The notes under the pieces were generated by a model that was given only the letters and a program-made list of their open reading frames with translations, was not told where the DNA came from and did not search any database. The position numbers and the translations under genes are program-made. A stretch of DNA of 7,040 nucleotides from Solirubrobacterales bacterium (GTDB lineage Bacteria; Actinomycetota; Thermoleophilia; Solirubrobacterales; Solirubrobacteraceae), in NCBI GenBank assembly GCA_019240015.1, contig JAFAZB010000315.1:1-7040 (forward strand). The letters are read 5' to 3'. Of the stretch, positions 1 to 6,336 are shown in pieces; the stretch's first letter is position 1; the number at the start of each line of letters is the position of its first letter.

Positions 1-480
1 CTGATTGGTCTGCCCGCCCGGGCCACCGCCCGGGGCGCGACGGGAGGCCTGCGAGTCAATCACGACGCGGCGCCGCCCCCCGGCGGTCCCGGGCGCACGC
101 TCACCCTGGAGCGAGTCGCGGGTGGGCCGCTTGTGCGAAGGCTCGGCGGACGGCGGGCGGGGCGAGCCGGCCTGGGGACTCGCGGGTTCAGACCTCGGCG
201 CGCCGTCGGAGCCGGTGGGATCCGCGCCGCGCGGCTCCCCGCCGACGGGAGCGGCCTGCGCGGCGGGCGCGGCAGGCGCCGCGCTGCTGGCGCGGGCGGG
301 CTCCGGCTCGGCCGCGGCGGCCGGGGCGCTGGCGCCGTTGCCGAGCACTTGCTCGGCGATCGCCTCATCGATCGAGGACGAGGCGGCCTTGACCTCGTGG
401 CCGGCGGCCCGCAGCGCCGCCAGCACCTCTTTGCTGGCGAGGCCGCGCTCCTTGGCGATCTCATGGACGCGCTTGTTCAT
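1..480 (-). CDS. infB: Translation initiation factor IF-2, N-terminal part (cut by window edge)
   Basis: IF-2 is the GTPase that delivers initiator tRNA to the 30S subunit and promotes subunit joining. Only its first 160 residues are in the window; the reading frame is open through base 1. Residues 1-40 match the small IF-2 N-terminal helical domain (starts MNKRVHEIAKERG, then SKEVLAALRAAGHEVKAASS, then SIDEA). Residues from about 50 onward are a low-complexity Ala/Pro/Gly/Ser linker, usual for actinobacterial IF-2, followed by a basic GGRRRVVIDSQASRR stretch near residue 145. The G domain would lie outside the window. The ATG at 480-478 is preceded by GGGAG (minus strand, 488-484), a good ribosome binding site. 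It lies 30 nt after the nusA stop, so the genes are very probably co-transcribed. What is seen is the N-terminal domain and the context; the function follows from the family. Confidence 0.93.
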   Translation of the reverse strand, partial: MNKRVHEIAKERGLASKEVLAALRAAGHEVKAASSSIDEAIAEQVLGNGASAPAAAAEPEPARASSAAPAAPAAQAAPVGGEPRGADPTGSDGAPRSEPASPQAGSPRPPSAEPSHKRPTRDSLQGERAPGTAGGRRRVVIDSQASRRAPGGGPGGQTNQ

Positions 481-510
481 CTACTCCCAGTGTACGTCGG
501 TCCAGATCAC

Positions 511-1842
511 CTACGAGGCCGCGCCTTCGGGCGCCTGAGCGGCTGCATCATCGGGCGTCGCGCCGTCGCCGTCGCCGTCCTGGACGGCCTCCACCTGATC
601 GGTGTCCTTGTCCGCGAGCGCCTGGTGAGCCTCGATCCCGCAATAGCGAGAGCCGGGCAGCGACGCGTTCGGGCAGCGGCGTCCGTTTGACAGGATCGCC
701 GCGCAGCGGCCCTGCGTCTCCTCCTGGTCGTAGCGGTGCTCGGCCTCCTCGGCCGCGAACTCGGTCTCGGAGCGGATGTCGATCCGCCAACCGGTCAGCC
801 GCGCCGCCAGCCGCGCGTTCTGGCCCTCGCGGCCGATCGCCAGCGACAGCTGGTCGTCGGGCACGATCACGGTGGCCTGTTTGTTGGCGTCGTCGACCAG
901 CACCTCCCGCACCCGGGCCGGCGAGAGCGCCTTGGCCACGAACCGGGCGGGCTCGTCGTTGTAGGGGATGATGTCGATCTTCTCGCCGCGCAGCTCGGAG
1001 ACCACCATTCGCACGCGCGAGCCGCGTGGCCCCACGCACGCGCCGACCGGGTCGACGCCGTCGACGTGCGAGACGACCGCGATCTTGGAGCGGTAGCCGG
1101 GCTCGCGCGCCACGCCGGTGATCTCCACCAGGCCGTCGGCGATCTCCGGCACCTCGAGCTCGAACAGCGACTTGATCAGCTCGGGGTCGCGGCGGGAGAC
1201 GATGATGCTGGGGCCCTTGGTCGAGTTCGAGACGTCCTTGATCACGGCTTTGATCCGCTGCGAGTGGTCGTAGCGCTCGCCGTCGACCTGCTCTGACTTG
1301 GGCAGCAGCGCCTCGACGCGCTCGCGCAGCTGGACCAGCGTGTAACGGGAGTCGGACTGCTGGACGATGCCGGTGATCAGCTCCCCGACGCGGTCGCGGT
1401 ACTCCTCGAACATCATGTCGCGCTCGGCTTCGCGGATCCGCTGCAGGATCACCTGCTTGGCGGTCTGCGCGGCGATCCTGCCGAAGTCGTGGGGGGTGAC
1501 GTCCTCGATCTCGATCTGATCCTCGTACTCCTTGAGCTTCTCGAGGTCGATCTCCGGCTCTGGTGGCTCGCGCATCTCGCCGGTCTCGGGGTCGACGGTG
1601 GGCTGCTGGTCGGTGGTCGCCTCGACCAGCAGCTGCTCCTCGAGCTCCGGCGGGATCTTGAGCTCCCAGACGATGAAGTCGCCGCTGTCGCGGTCCATCT
1701 CCACCCTGGCGTACGGCGCCGAGCCGGGCGTCTTCTTGTAGGCCGACAGCAGGGCGTCCTCGAGCGCCTCCATCAGCTTCTCCGAAGCGATGTTCTTCTC
1801 TGCCGCGAGGCCACGTACGGCCTCGACGATCTCCTTTGACAT
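511..1842 (-). CDS. nusA: Transcription termination/antitermination factor NusA with C-terminal Cys/His knuckle
   Basis: NusA binds RNA polymerase and nascent RNA and modulates pausing, termination and antitermination. The 443-residue protein shows the polymerase-binding N-terminal domain (1 to about 135, ending in the signature FGRIAAQTAKQVILQRIREA at 120-139), an S1 region (about 152-215), and two KH domains with GxxG loops GPRG at 271-274 and GREG at 337-340. The N-terminal domain contains an acidic stretch, about 64-112, that seems longer than usual. After KH2 comes an unusual tail: C380-x9-C390-x10-C401-x4-H406, resembling small zinc knuckles of the type C..G..C..PGS.YC..H, then an acidic Asp/Ala-rich end. 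At 443 residues it is longer than many actinobacterial NusA proteins, mainly through this tail and the acidic stretch. The ATG at 1842 lies 4 nt after the rimP TGA, with GAGG just before it and GGAG farther upstream, so translational coupling is likely. Zinc binding is inferred from residue spacing only. Confidence 0.97.
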   Translation of the reverse strand: MSKEIVEAVRGLAAEKNIASEKLMEALEDALLSAYKKTPGSAPYARVEMDRDSGDFIVWELKIPPELEEQLLVEATTDQQPTVDPETGEMREPPEPEIDLEKLKEYEDQIEIEDVTPHDFGRIAAQTAKQVILQRIREAERDMMFEEYRDRVGELITGIVQQSDSRYTLVQLRERVEALLPKSEQVDGERYDHSQRIKAVIKDVSNSTKGPSIIVSRRDPELIKSLFELEVPEIADGLVEITGVAREPGYRSKIAVVSHVDGVDPVGACVGPRGSRVRMVVSELRGEKIDIIPYNDEPARFVAKALSPARVREVLVDDANKQATVIVPDDQLSLAIGREGQNARLAARLTGWRIDIRSETEFAAEEAEHRYDQEETQGRCAAILSNGRRCPNASLPGSRYCGIEAHQALADKDTDQVEAVQDGDGDGATPDDAAAQAPEGAAS

Positions 1843-1846
1843 GTCC

Positions 1847-2266
1847 TCAGTCTCCGGGTACTAGGTTGGAGCGAGTGATCTGCTCGTAAGGGACCGTGAC
1901 GACTCCCTCGTGCGCCGCGATCGTCACGTCCCGCTCCGAGGCGCCGACCAGCTCGCCGGTCAAGTGCTTGTGTCCTTCCCGCGCCGTGCGCAGGCGAAGT
2001 CGGGCGTGTCGCCCGAGAAACCGGGTGTAGTGCTGGGGCTTTGTCAGCGGCCGATCCTGACCGGGCGATGAAACCTCGAGCGAGTAGTGCTCGCAGTAGT
2101 CGCCCAGGTGGCCCGAGACGCGCTCGCAGAGCCCTAGCGTGACCCCTTCCGGGTGATCGATGAACAGACGCAGGGTGGAGCCGGACAGCTCCTCGACCAG
2201 CAGCACCTCGACCTCGGGCTCGACGCCCGCGAGGCGCCGCTCGATCTCTGTCTGGAGTGCACTCAC
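1847..2266 (-). CDS. rimP: Ribosome maturation factor RimP
   Basis: RimP assists maturation of the 30S ribosomal subunit. The 139-residue protein carries the family hallmark EVSSPGQDRPL at about residues 64-74, preceded by the N-terminal alpha/beta domain (VLLVEELSGSTLRLFIDHPEGVTL) and followed by the small beta-barrel C-terminal domain (LTGELVGASERDVTIAAHEG). It is a little shorter than many RimP proteins (about 150 residues). The start is GTG at 2266-2264: an in-frame TGA lies five codons upstream, so no longer start exists, and a near-perfect ribosome binding site GGAGGAG sits 4 nt before it. It is the first gene of the conserved rimP-nusA-infB order. Its leader contains an intrinsic terminator, which suggests that expression of the whole operon may be attenuated. 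Confidence 0.95.
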   Translation of the reverse strand: MSALQTEIERRLAGVEPEVEVLLVEELSGSTLRLFIDHPEGVTLGLCERVSGHLGDYCEHYSLEVSSPGQDRPLTKPQHYTRFLGRHARLRLRTAREGHKHLTGELVGASERDVTIAAHEGVVTVPYEQITRSNLVPGD

Positions 2267-2270
2267 TGTT

Positions 2271-2277
2271 CTCCTCC
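2271..2277 (-). promoter_or_regulatory. Strong ribosome binding site of rimP
   Basis: GGAGGAG on the minus strand, 4 nt before the GTG start of rimP. It fixes the start codon choice. It also implies a 5' untranslated leader, which argues against transcription starting in the few bases between the upstream terminator and the gene. Confidence 0.85.
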
Positions 2278-2291
2278 GTCACCTACGCCAT

Positions 2292-2314
2292 AAAAAAAGC
2301 GGGCGTGCGCCCAC
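2292..2314 (-). terminator. Intrinsic terminator in the rimP leader (possible attenuator)
   Basis: On the minus strand the sequence forms a hairpin GTGGGC-GCAC-GCCCGC (six pairs including one U.G, tetraloop GCAC) followed directly by seven T (2298-2292). This is a textbook intrinsic terminator, and a T-run stands out in such GC-rich DNA. It could end the transcript of the MoxR/DUF58/transglutaminase/TPR block. However, only 25 nt separate the T-run from the rimP GTG, and that space is partly filled by the ribosome binding site. A rimP promoter downstream of it is therefore implausible, and the terminator probably lies inside the rimP leader and acts as an attenuator. The hairpin is seen directly; the attenuation role is inferred. 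Confidence 0.75.
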
Positions 2315-2342
2315 TTCCGGTCCATCCACCGGGAAGCGCCCG
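2300..2342 (-). promoter_or_regulatory. Candidate antiterminator structure in the rimP leader
   Basis: Two features sit just before the terminator. First, CTTCCCGGT and ACCGGAAG (2336-2328 and 2321-2314) can form an eight-pair hairpin with one bulged C and a GGATGG loop, abutting the terminator stem. Second, CGGGCG at 2342-2337 is exactly complementary to CGCCCG at 2305-2300, which contains most of the 3' arm of the terminator. That pairing would enclose the hairpin and destroy the terminator. A further alternative, CCGGG (2343-2339) with CCCGG (2333-2329), competes with both. Such mutually exclusive pairings are what an attenuator needs, but short GC complementarity is easy to find in DNA this rich in G and C. 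No known riboswitch class was recognised. Confidence 0.35.
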
Positions 2343-2362
2343 GCACGAAAGCTGTGCTTTGC

Positions 2363-2371
2363 AGGGTAGCA
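2363..2371 (-). promoter_or_regulatory. Possible extended -10 promoter element for rimP-nusA-infB
   Basis: The minus strand reads TGCTACCCT, matching the extended -10 pattern TGnTAnnnT. No convincing -35 hexamer is seen 16-18 nt upstream. It lies between the palindrome array and the terminator; a transcript starting about 7 nt downstream would have a leader of roughly 90 nt containing the whole terminator/antiterminator region. A match this short is weak evidence. Confidence 0.2.
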
Positions 2372-2394
2372 CCAGGCTCTAGCTCGTGTGTGGA

Positions 2395-2466
2395 CCGGTC
2401 GGTGCATGCACCGACCGGCGCCTGGCCGCATGCGGCCAGGCGGGTGGGCGCGCATGCGCGCCCACC
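2395..2466. repeat. Array of three abutting perfect 24-bp palindromes with CATG centres
   Basis: Three perfect palindromes follow each other with no spacer: 2395-2418, 2419-2442 and 2443-2466. Each has exactly 12-bp arms, and the symmetry breaks at the next base outward in every case. The plus-strand left 10-base arms are ccggtcggtg, cgcctggccg and ggtgggcgcg; each is followed by CATG and then its exact reverse complement. As RNA or single-stranded DNA each unit would form a 10-bp stem with a CATG tetraloop closed by a G-C pair. The stems do not resemble each other, so these are not simple tandem copies: architecture and centre are shared, arm sequence is not. The array starts 10 nt after the TPR stop codon on the minus strand and has no T-run. 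Possible roles are 3'-end protection, factor-assisted termination, a REP-like element, or a set of dyad protein sites. None can be decided from sequence alone. Confidence 0.9.
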
Positions 2467-2476
2467 TGAAGCCCGA

Positions 2477-2842
2477 TCAGGAGCCGGCGCGCGCCCGGGC
2501 GCGGTCGCGGTACACGCGGTAGTCGCGGCGTCCCGGCTGTAGGCACGCCGCCAGCGCGAGCGGCTTGCGGGCCTCCGCGTGGCGCCCCAGCATTTGCAGC
2601 GAGCGGCCGAGGCAGAACTGCGCGTAGTCGTTGGTCGGCGCGCGCTCGATCACCGCTTCGAACTCCGCCGCGGCCTGCTCGTAGCGCTGGGCGTGGAACA
2701 GCGCCCGCCCCAGCGCCTCGCGGATCGACGTCTTGTCGGGAGCGAGGTCACGCGCGCGCGAGAGGGGGATCGTCGCCTGGTGGTGGTGCCCGGCCTCGAG
2801 CAGTCCGGTGCCGCGGCAGAAGAGCTCGTAGACGTCGTCCAT
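2477..2842 (-). CDS. Small tetratricopeptide (TPR) repeat protein
   Basis: This 121-residue protein is made almost entirely of TPR-like helix pairs. Repeat 1 is at about residues 3-37 (GLLEAGHHHQATIPLSRARDLAP), repeat 2 at 38-71 (LGRALFHAQRYEQAAAEFEAVIERAP) and repeat 3 at 72-105 (LGRSLQMLGRHAEARKPLALA), followed by an arginine-rich tail. There is no signal peptide or membrane segment, so it is probably cytoplasmic and mediates protein-protein contact. The ATG at 2842 has no clear ribosome binding site. The gene begins 54 nt after the transglutaminase stop and shares its reading frame, with no stop in the 18 intervening codons and no ATG, GTG or TTG there. It is the last gene before the palindrome array. 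The partner is not known from sequence; the operon context suggests a link to the MoxR/DUF58/transglutaminase module. Confidence 0.85.
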   Translation of the reverse strand: MDDVYELFCRGTGLLEAGHHHQATIPLSRARDLAPDKTSIREALGRALFHAQRYEQAAAEFEAVIERAPTNDYAQFCLGRSLQMLGRHAEARKPLALAACLQPGRRDYRVYRDRARARAGS

Positions 2843-2896
2843 CAGCTGCAGTCTAGTGTCGCGCGGCCGGCCGGCTCCCCGCTCCTGGCATGCACG

Positions 2897-5128
2897 TCAC
2901 GCGCGGCGCCCGCGCCCCGGCGGCCGCGGCGGCAGCGCCCACAGCGCCCGCAGCCGCCCCACCGCCCCCAGCCCCGCGCCGAGCTGGATCCGGAGCGCTC
3001 GCCGGGCTGCCGGGCTGGGCGTCTCACCGCCGTCGCCGAAGCGGTTCAGGCGCAGCGCCCGGATGTAGCTCGCGGCGGCGGGCGAGGACCGGAACCGCCG
3101 CTCGAGCGCCGCCAGCGTGACGTCGGGAGCGGGTGGCCGCCCGCAGCGCGCCAGCGCTCGCTCGAGCTCGCCGACCAGGCGCTCGGCGGTCGGACGGCGG
3201 GCCGTCCGCGCGAAGCGGAGCGCCAGCGCCGCGAGCGCCGCGAGCACCACGAGCGCGATCCACAGCAGCGCTCCCGCGCCGCCGCCCGAGCGAGGCGCGG
3301 AGGCGCCCCGGAGCGACCCCGCGCCGAGCTCGCGCTTGGGCGCGCGCGGCAGCTTGCCCGCCAGCGAGCCCGACGCTCGCAGGATCGGCTCGGGCGCCAG
3401 GCCGCCGCGGGCGGGGGCGGCGACCGGCGTGGGGTCGAACCGCACCCACCCGTAGCGTGGGAACCACGCCTCCACCCAGGCGTGTGCGTCGAGGTCCGAG
3501 ACCACCCACTGCCCGCTGGAGCGATCGTAGGTGCCGGTCGCAAACCCGGTCGCGACCCGCGCGGGGATCCCCCCCATCCGCAACAGCAGCGCCATCGCCC
3601 CGGCGAACTGCTGACAGTACCCGCGCTTGTCCGTGAACAGGAAGGTCGCGAGCGGATAGCGGCTGGTCGAGGGATTCTCGTCGTAGCTGAACCCGTGCCC
3701 GAGGTAGCGCTGCACGCCGGCCACGTACGCGTACGGGGTGCCGGCGTGGCGGGCCAGCCGCTGGGCGAGCGCGTACGCCTCGGCATACGGCGAGGCCCGC
3801 AGCAGCTGCGTGGCGCTGACGCCGGTCGTGGGATTCGTGCTCTGGGGCTGTCCGTGTGAGCCGAACGGGGCGAACAGCACCGCTTGGTCGGGCAGCCCGT
3901 CGAGCGGCAGCACGATGCTGAGCTCGGGGTCCACCCCGGGGGCGGGATACCCGCTGCCCGCCGCCGCGAGCTGCGCGGGGGTCGGTTGCGGCGAGTAGCT
4001 CGAGACCAGGTAGCTGTCTCCCGGCCCTAGCGCCGCGCCGGCGCTCCAGGTCCCGGGGCTGACCCCGTGGAGCACGCCCTGGGCCACGTCGGCGGGCTCG
4101 GAGGAGAACCCCGCGGTGATCAGGTCGGTCGTCTTCATCGCCCTGATCGTGACCTTCAGCGTCTGCGTCCAGCGCGCCACCGCAGCCGGTGCCGGCGCCG
4201 GCAGGGGGGCGCCCAGCTCGGTGGCGCCCTCACTCCAGCCGACGCCGTCGAACAGGTCGAGGTTCTCGGCCTTCCAGTAGTCCGGCCTGGTCGCCCGCAC
4301 GTCGAGCACCTCGTGCCCGGTCCGGGGCCAGTTCAGCGGCCCGTAGCGCTGGGTCCAGTCGAACGTCTCCACGTTCACCGGGTTCAGAGTGCCGGCGAGC
4401 GCCTGGTAGTCGACCCACGGATGGTGCTGGTCGAGCGCGGGCGCGAGCAGCGCGCCCAGCGCGCCGGCCAGCGCGATCACGGCGGCCGCGCCGGCCGCCG
4501 CGTGCCGCGCGATCCGCTCTGACCACATGAACGCCGCCAGCAGCGCGAACAGCACCACGCCCTGGAGGTAGGGCGCCGACGGCCGGACCAGCGTGCTCGG
4601 AACCACCGCCAGCGCGAGCAGCGGCAGCGCGGCGACCGCGCGACGCAGATCGCCTAGCGAGCGCGGCGCGAACGCCAGCACGAGGCCCGCGTCGAGCAGC
4701 AGCACCCCGGCCCCCAGCACGATCACGATCCGCACCGCCTCGTTGATCCCGCCGTACGGCAGGAACACCCCGGGCAGCCCGGACAGCCCCTCCTCGATCG
4801 CCGAGGCGATCAGCGCGATCCGTAGGTGGACGATCCACGCCAGCGGGATCCCCGCCAGCGCCAGGGTCGCGATCGCCGCGACCGAGCCGCTCAGCAGTGC
4901 CGCCGCCAGGTGGCGCTCGCGCAGCCACGGCCCCGCGGCGGCGAGCGCCAGCGCCAGCAACCAGCAGCCGAACAGCCGCCAGCCCGGGGCCGGGGTCAGC
5001 AGCGTGGCCCAGCGAAGCAGCCCGTACAGCGCCAGCGCCGCGAAGGTGATCAGCCGCAGCCGAGGGCGATCGCCCGCGGCGGCGGTCCGGCGACGGTGGT
5101 GGCGAGCTCGCCCCGCACCGTCGAGCAC
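2897..5128 (-). CDS. TgpA-like membrane transglutaminase-family protein (DUF3488/DUF4129 type)
   Basis: About 743 residues. After a basic N-terminus (RARHHRRR) there are about seven hydrophobic helices (roughly 27-44, 52-69, 75-100, 132-154, 164-181, 187-202, 209-230). A large domain predicted to be extracytoplasmic follows, containing the transglutaminase core: Cys505 in RGYCQQFAGAMA, His549 in DLDAHAWVEAWFPRYGW and Asp565 in RFDPTP form the papain-like triad. A last helix at about 618-638 leads to a cytoplasmic tail resembling DUF4129. All catalytic residues are present, so the enzyme is probably active as a peptidase or transamidase; the substrate is unknown. I chose GTG at 5128, 20 nt after the DUF58 stop, with GAGG at good spacing. 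TTG at 5152, overlapping that stop and preceded by GGAG, is a real alternative that adds eight residues. The open frame continues further upstream only as an antisense-free shadow of the DUF58 gene. Confidence 0.92.
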   Translation of the reverse strand: MLDGAGRARHHRRRTAAAGDRPRLRLITFAALALYGLLRWATLLTPAPGWRLFGCWLLALALAAAGPWLRERHLAAALLSGSVAAIATLALAGIPLAWIVHLRIALIASAIEEGLSGLPGVFLPYGGINEAVRIVIVLGAGVLLLDAGLVLAFAPRSLGDLRRAVAALPLLALAVVPSTLVRPSAPYLQGVVLFALLAAFMWSERIARHAAAGAAAVIALAGALGALLAPALDQHHPWVDYQALAGTLNPVNVETFDWTQRYGPLNWPRTGHEVLDVRATRPDYWKAENLDLFDGVGWSEGATELGAPLPAPAPAAVARWTQTLKVTIRAMKTTDLITAGFSSEPADVAQGVLHGVSPGTWSAGAALGPGDSYLVSSYSPQPTPAQLAAAGSGYPAPGVDPELSIVLPLDGLPDQAVLFAPFGSHGQPQSTNPTTGVSATQLLRASPYAEAYALAQRLARHAGTPYAYVAGVQRYLGHGFSYDENPSTSRYPLATFLFTDKRGYCQQFAGAMALLLRMGGIPARVATGFATGTYDRSSGQWVVSDLDAHAWVEAWFPRYGWVRFDPTPVAAPARGGLAPEPILRASGSLAGKLPRAPKRELGAGSLRGASAPRSGGGAGALLWIALVVLAALAALALRFARTARRPTAERLVGELERALARCGRPPAPDVTLAALERRFRSSPAAASYIRALRLNRFGDGGETPSPAARRALRIQLGAGLGAVGRLRALWALPPRPPGRGRRA

Positions 5129-5148
5129 CGAGACCTCGGCGACCGCGC

Positions 5149-6336
5149 TCAAGCCGCGCTCCGCGCCTCGTGCGCACCCGCACGCCGGCGGGCCCCGAGC
5201 AGGAAGCCCCGGCAGCCGGTCACTTCGAGCACCGGCGCGAGCGCCACCCCCGCGCCCCTGAGTCCGCCGGCGCTCAGGCTGGCCGTCGGCAGCACCAGCA
5301 TCCCGGGGGCGCGGGTCAGCCGCGCCAGCAGCGCCGGGAGCCGCTCGAGCGGCTGCGCGGCGACGTAGAACACCGGACCGCGGCGAGCGCCCGCCTGCGA
5401 GAGCGCCGGCGCCCGCGTGTCCGGCCCGCCCTTGACCAGCGCCAGCCGTGCGTGCGCCGCCGGCCAGGCCAGCAGGTCGGAGTCGATCCCGATCACGCGC
5501 CGCTGGCCGGGCAGCAGCAGCGTGCAGCCGCCGGCCCGGGCCAGCTCGAGCGCCAGCGAGGCCGCCGCCCGGACCGCCGCGTCGAGCAGCTCGACGGGCC
5601 CCACTCCGCGCCCGTCCAGGACCACCAGCGGCCGCGCGTCGCCGTCGGCCTGCAACCGGCGCTCGAGCAGCCCGGCGCCGCGGGCAAGCGCGGACCAATG
5701 GATCCGCGAGGCGGGCGTGCCGGGGCGGTAGGGCCGCAGCCCGTCGAGGTTGACCGCCGCCAGCAGGTCGGAGGGGGCGTCCCCCTCCTGGGAGCGGGGC
5801 CGGACGGCGCCGCTCGAGAGCAGCCAGCTGACCGGCTCGGTGCGCGGCAGCACCAGCACCCGCTGCGAGGGCGCCTCGCTCGTGCGAACGATCCGCGCCA
5901 GCTCGAGCGGGTCACGGGCGATCAGCCGCGGCGGCGGCAGGTGCTGCTCGCCGCGACGCTCGAACCGGGCGATCACGCGCACGCTCGCGCAGCGCGCGCC
6001 GCCCACCAGCGCCAGCCCACGCGCCAGCGACACCTCGGCCTGCGCGAGCGGGTCGTGCAGCTGGGCGCCGGGCAGCCCGAGCGGCCCGCGTCGCACGTCG
6101 ATCCGCGCCTCGAGCGGCTGCCCCTCGACGACCCGCTCAGCGTGCAACGCGCGCTCCGCCCGGGCGCCGCGAGCGGTCAGCCAGATCCAGGCCGGGGTGG
6201 CGACCCCGATCGCGGTCAGCCCCGCGCCGCACACGAACAGCGGCCCGGCGTCGAACGTGAATGCGACCAGGATCAGCGCGATCCCCGCGAGCGTCACTTC
6301 CATCGCCCCCCGCGCCGAGCTGCGCGCGGGTGCCAT
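5149..6336 (-). CDS. DUF58 domain-containing membrane protein
   Basis: A 395-residue protein. Two hydrophobic segments near the N-terminus (about 14-28 and 31-55) should anchor it in the membrane. A middle beta-rich region (EGQPLEARIDVRRGP onward) leads to the DUF58 signature: LRPYRPGTPASRIHWSALAR, with Y203-R-P-G and H213-W214, followed by a vWA-like strand ending in the LVVLDGRG motif. The family signature normally reads YRPGD..R.IDW, so the Thr in PGT and the His in IHW deviate from the common Asp residues. DUF58 proteins regularly accompany MoxR ATPases and are thought to be partners or substrates of that chaperone. The ATG at 6336 overlaps the MoxR stop by one base (TGATG), which implies translational coupling; no strong ribosome binding site is present. 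The longer open frame upstream overlaps MoxR and is not coding. Confidence 0.9.
   Translation of the reverse strand: MAPARSSARGAMEVTLAGIALILVAFTFDAGPLFVCGAGLTAIGVATPAWIWLTARGARAERALHAERVVEGQPLEARIDVRRGPLGLPGAQLHDPLAQAEVSLARGLALVGGARCASVRVIARFERRGEQHLPPPRLIARDPLELARIVRTSEAPSQRVLVLPRTEPVSWLLSSGAVRPRSQEGDAPSDLLAAVNLDGLRPYRPGTPASRIHWSALARGAGLLERRLQADGDARPLVVLDGRGVGPVELLDAAVRAAASLALELARAGGCTLLLPGQRRVIGIDSDLLAWPAAHARLALVKGGPDTRAPALSQAGARRGPVFYVAAQPLERLPALLARLTRAPGMLVLPTASLSAGGLRGAGVALAPVLEVTGCRGFLLGARRRAGAHEARSAA

Noticed and set aside
133..690. Plus-strand open frame of 185 codons over infB and the end of nusA
   Set aside because: It runs antisense to the IF-2 linker and the NusA tail, and is Gly/Arg-rich shadow sequence.
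1773..2282. Second minus-strand open frame overlapping rimP
   Set aside because: It is out of frame with rimP, which has the family signature EVSSPG.DRPL and a strong ribosome binding site.
2395..2466. CRISPR array
   Set aside because: There are no conserved direct repeats and no spacers; the units are adjoining palindromes with different arms.
2888..2893. Further GCATGC near the start of the TPR gene (and a similar TGCATGC near 6893) as extra members of the palindrome family
   Set aside because: Symmetry does not extend beyond the six-base core, so these are ordinary hexamer occurrences.
2579..3859. Long plus-strand open frame of 426 codons over the transglutaminase and TPR genes
   Set aside because: Arg/Pro/Gly/Ala-rich antisense shadow produced by high GC content; it overlaps two well-supported minus-strand genes and shows no recognisable domain.
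5153..5698. Upstream extension of the transglutaminase frame into the DUF58 gene
   Set aside because: The translated part is Arg/Ala/Gly-rich without hydrophobic helices and fully overlaps conserved DUF58 coding sequence; plausible starts exist at 5128 and 5152.
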